6,798 nucleotides of DNA from Chloroflexota bacterium (lineage in GTDB: Bacteria; Chloroflexota; Dehalococcoidia; UBA2979): NCBI GenBank assembly GCA_002725365.1, contig PBOW01000094.1, forward strand, positions 1 through 6,798, read 5' to 3'. Numbering within the stretch: position 1 is the first letter of the stretch; the number at the start of each line of letters is the position of its first letter. The position numbers and the translations under genes are program-made. Shown here piece after piece: positions 6,441 through 6,798 of the stretch. The notes beneath the pieces were generated by a model, which saw nothing but the letters and a program-made list of their open reading frames with translations, was not told the DNA's origin and did not search any database.

Positions 6441-6670
6441 CAATTTATTGGTCTTCGACGTCCGCACCACACCAACGACAACGACGGTGGTGAAGTGCGC
6501 GAGTAACGCTGCCCTGCTCGGTGGTCTCTCCCCCAAATACTCACAACCTAAATGGGCCAATTTTTGGGTCCCGCTCACTAGCGATCCTGAATGTGGCTCG
6601 GATTCTTGGCACCACGCCACCGCTCACTCTCACAACGCTAAAGCAAATTCAATCATTGCACCTAACTAAC

Positions 6671-6798
6671 CTAGGCCGCTCTGTCGCTATACCCCAATAT
6701 CGACGCCAGCCAGCGCTCGACCTTTTCCACAGACATGCCTTTGCGTGCCGCATAGTCTTCGATCTGATCGCGCCCGACTTTTCCAAGTGCAAAGTAGG
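6671..6798 (-). CDS. metH: C-terminal end of cobalamin-dependent methionine synthase (partial)
   Basis: The last 41 codons and TAG of a gene entering from the right edge; two bases of a split codon precede them. The peptide [20 protein letters not shown], then [16 protein letters not shown], matches the very end of the SAM-binding reactivation domain of MetH. There the pattern is YF-VGK-(G/D)RDQ-EDYA-RKG followed by ERWL and a LGY/LNY ending. MetH moves a methyl group from methyltetrahydrofolate to homocysteine to give methionine. Its place upstream of GSMT on the same strand links methyl regeneration to betaine synthesis, although 351 nt and a promoter separate them. The identification rests on a short tail, so another protein carrying this tail is not fully excluded. 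Confidence 0.8.
   Translation of the reverse strand, partial: YFALGKVGRDQIEDYAARKGMSVEKVERWLASILGYSDRAA

Larger units (their letters stand above)
6320..6670. other. 351-nt non-coding region between metH and GSMT
   Basis: No convincing gene lies here; the short open frames on both strands lack ribosome binding sites and family motifs. Besides the promoter and tandem repeats above, it holds three weaker features. One is a 9-bp direct repeat CCGCTCACT at 6571-6579 and 6620-6628. The second is an imperfect hairpin at 6463-6499 (outer arms CGCAC/GTGCG, inner CACC/GGTG, loop containing AACGACAACGAC). The third is a weak stem at 6554-6572 (GGGACC with GGCCC, one bulge), which could be a poor terminator for metH but has no real U-tract. 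I see no riboswitch that I recognise. Confidence 0.4.

Noticed and set aside
6432..6669. Short open frames on both strands in the metH-GSMT gap
   Set aside because: They overlap each other, lack ribosome binding sites and show no recognisable domain or codon bias.
1..6798. CRISPR arrays, tRNA or rRNA genes, insertion sequences and phage genes
   Set aside because: None of their structural marks (regular repeat-spacer units, cloverleaf or rRNA-like sequence, transposase motifs with terminal inverted repeats) was seen.

Overview
The window reads as one long gene line on the minus strand from a halophilic or halotolerant bacterium. Nothing larger than a chance open frame is convincing on the plus strand. 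The halophile inference rests on a complete pair of glycine-betaine-synthesising N-methyltransferases (GSMT and SDMT), next to a betaine/choline/carnitine-type transporter. Shine-Dalgarno sequences are bacterial (AGGAGG-like). Protein-coding DNA is moderately GC-rich, while the region upstream of GSMT is clearly AT-rich. The phylum cannot be fixed from this sequence: MetK and the short RpoD-like sigma factor resemble those of several non-model phyla as much as Proteobacteria.

Layout in transcription order (right to left). 6798-6671: last 41 residues of cobalamin-dependent methionine synthase (MetH). 6670-6320: 351-nt gap with a likely promoter, tandem 11-bp repeats and weak hairpins. 6319-5495: GSMT, probably starting at TTG. 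5498-4662: SDMT, overlapping GSMT by ATGA. 4646-3135: BCCT-family transporter (GTG start). 3134-2895: a 79-codon unrecognised ORF that starts directly on the transporter's stop codon. 2894-2766: a decayed N-terminus of a response regulator. 2696-2337 (or slightly longer): a single-domain response regulator with all catalytic residues but no ordinary start codon. 2329-1484: an RpoD-like sigma-70 factor. 1397-234: S-adenosylmethionine synthase (metK). 189-1: N-terminus of an unrecognised protein, preceded by a hairpin that covers its ribosome binding site.

Together the genes form a salt-stress methylation module. GSMT and SDMT convert glycine to betaine using three SAM per molecule. MetK makes SAM from methionine, and MetH remakes methionine from homocysteine. 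The transporter can import or recapture betaine. A response regulator and a dedicated sigma factor inside the same gene line suggest local control of the pathway. The SAH-hydrolysing step (ahcY or mtn/luxS) is not in the window. The gene functions are well supported by family motifs. The regulatory reading is inference.
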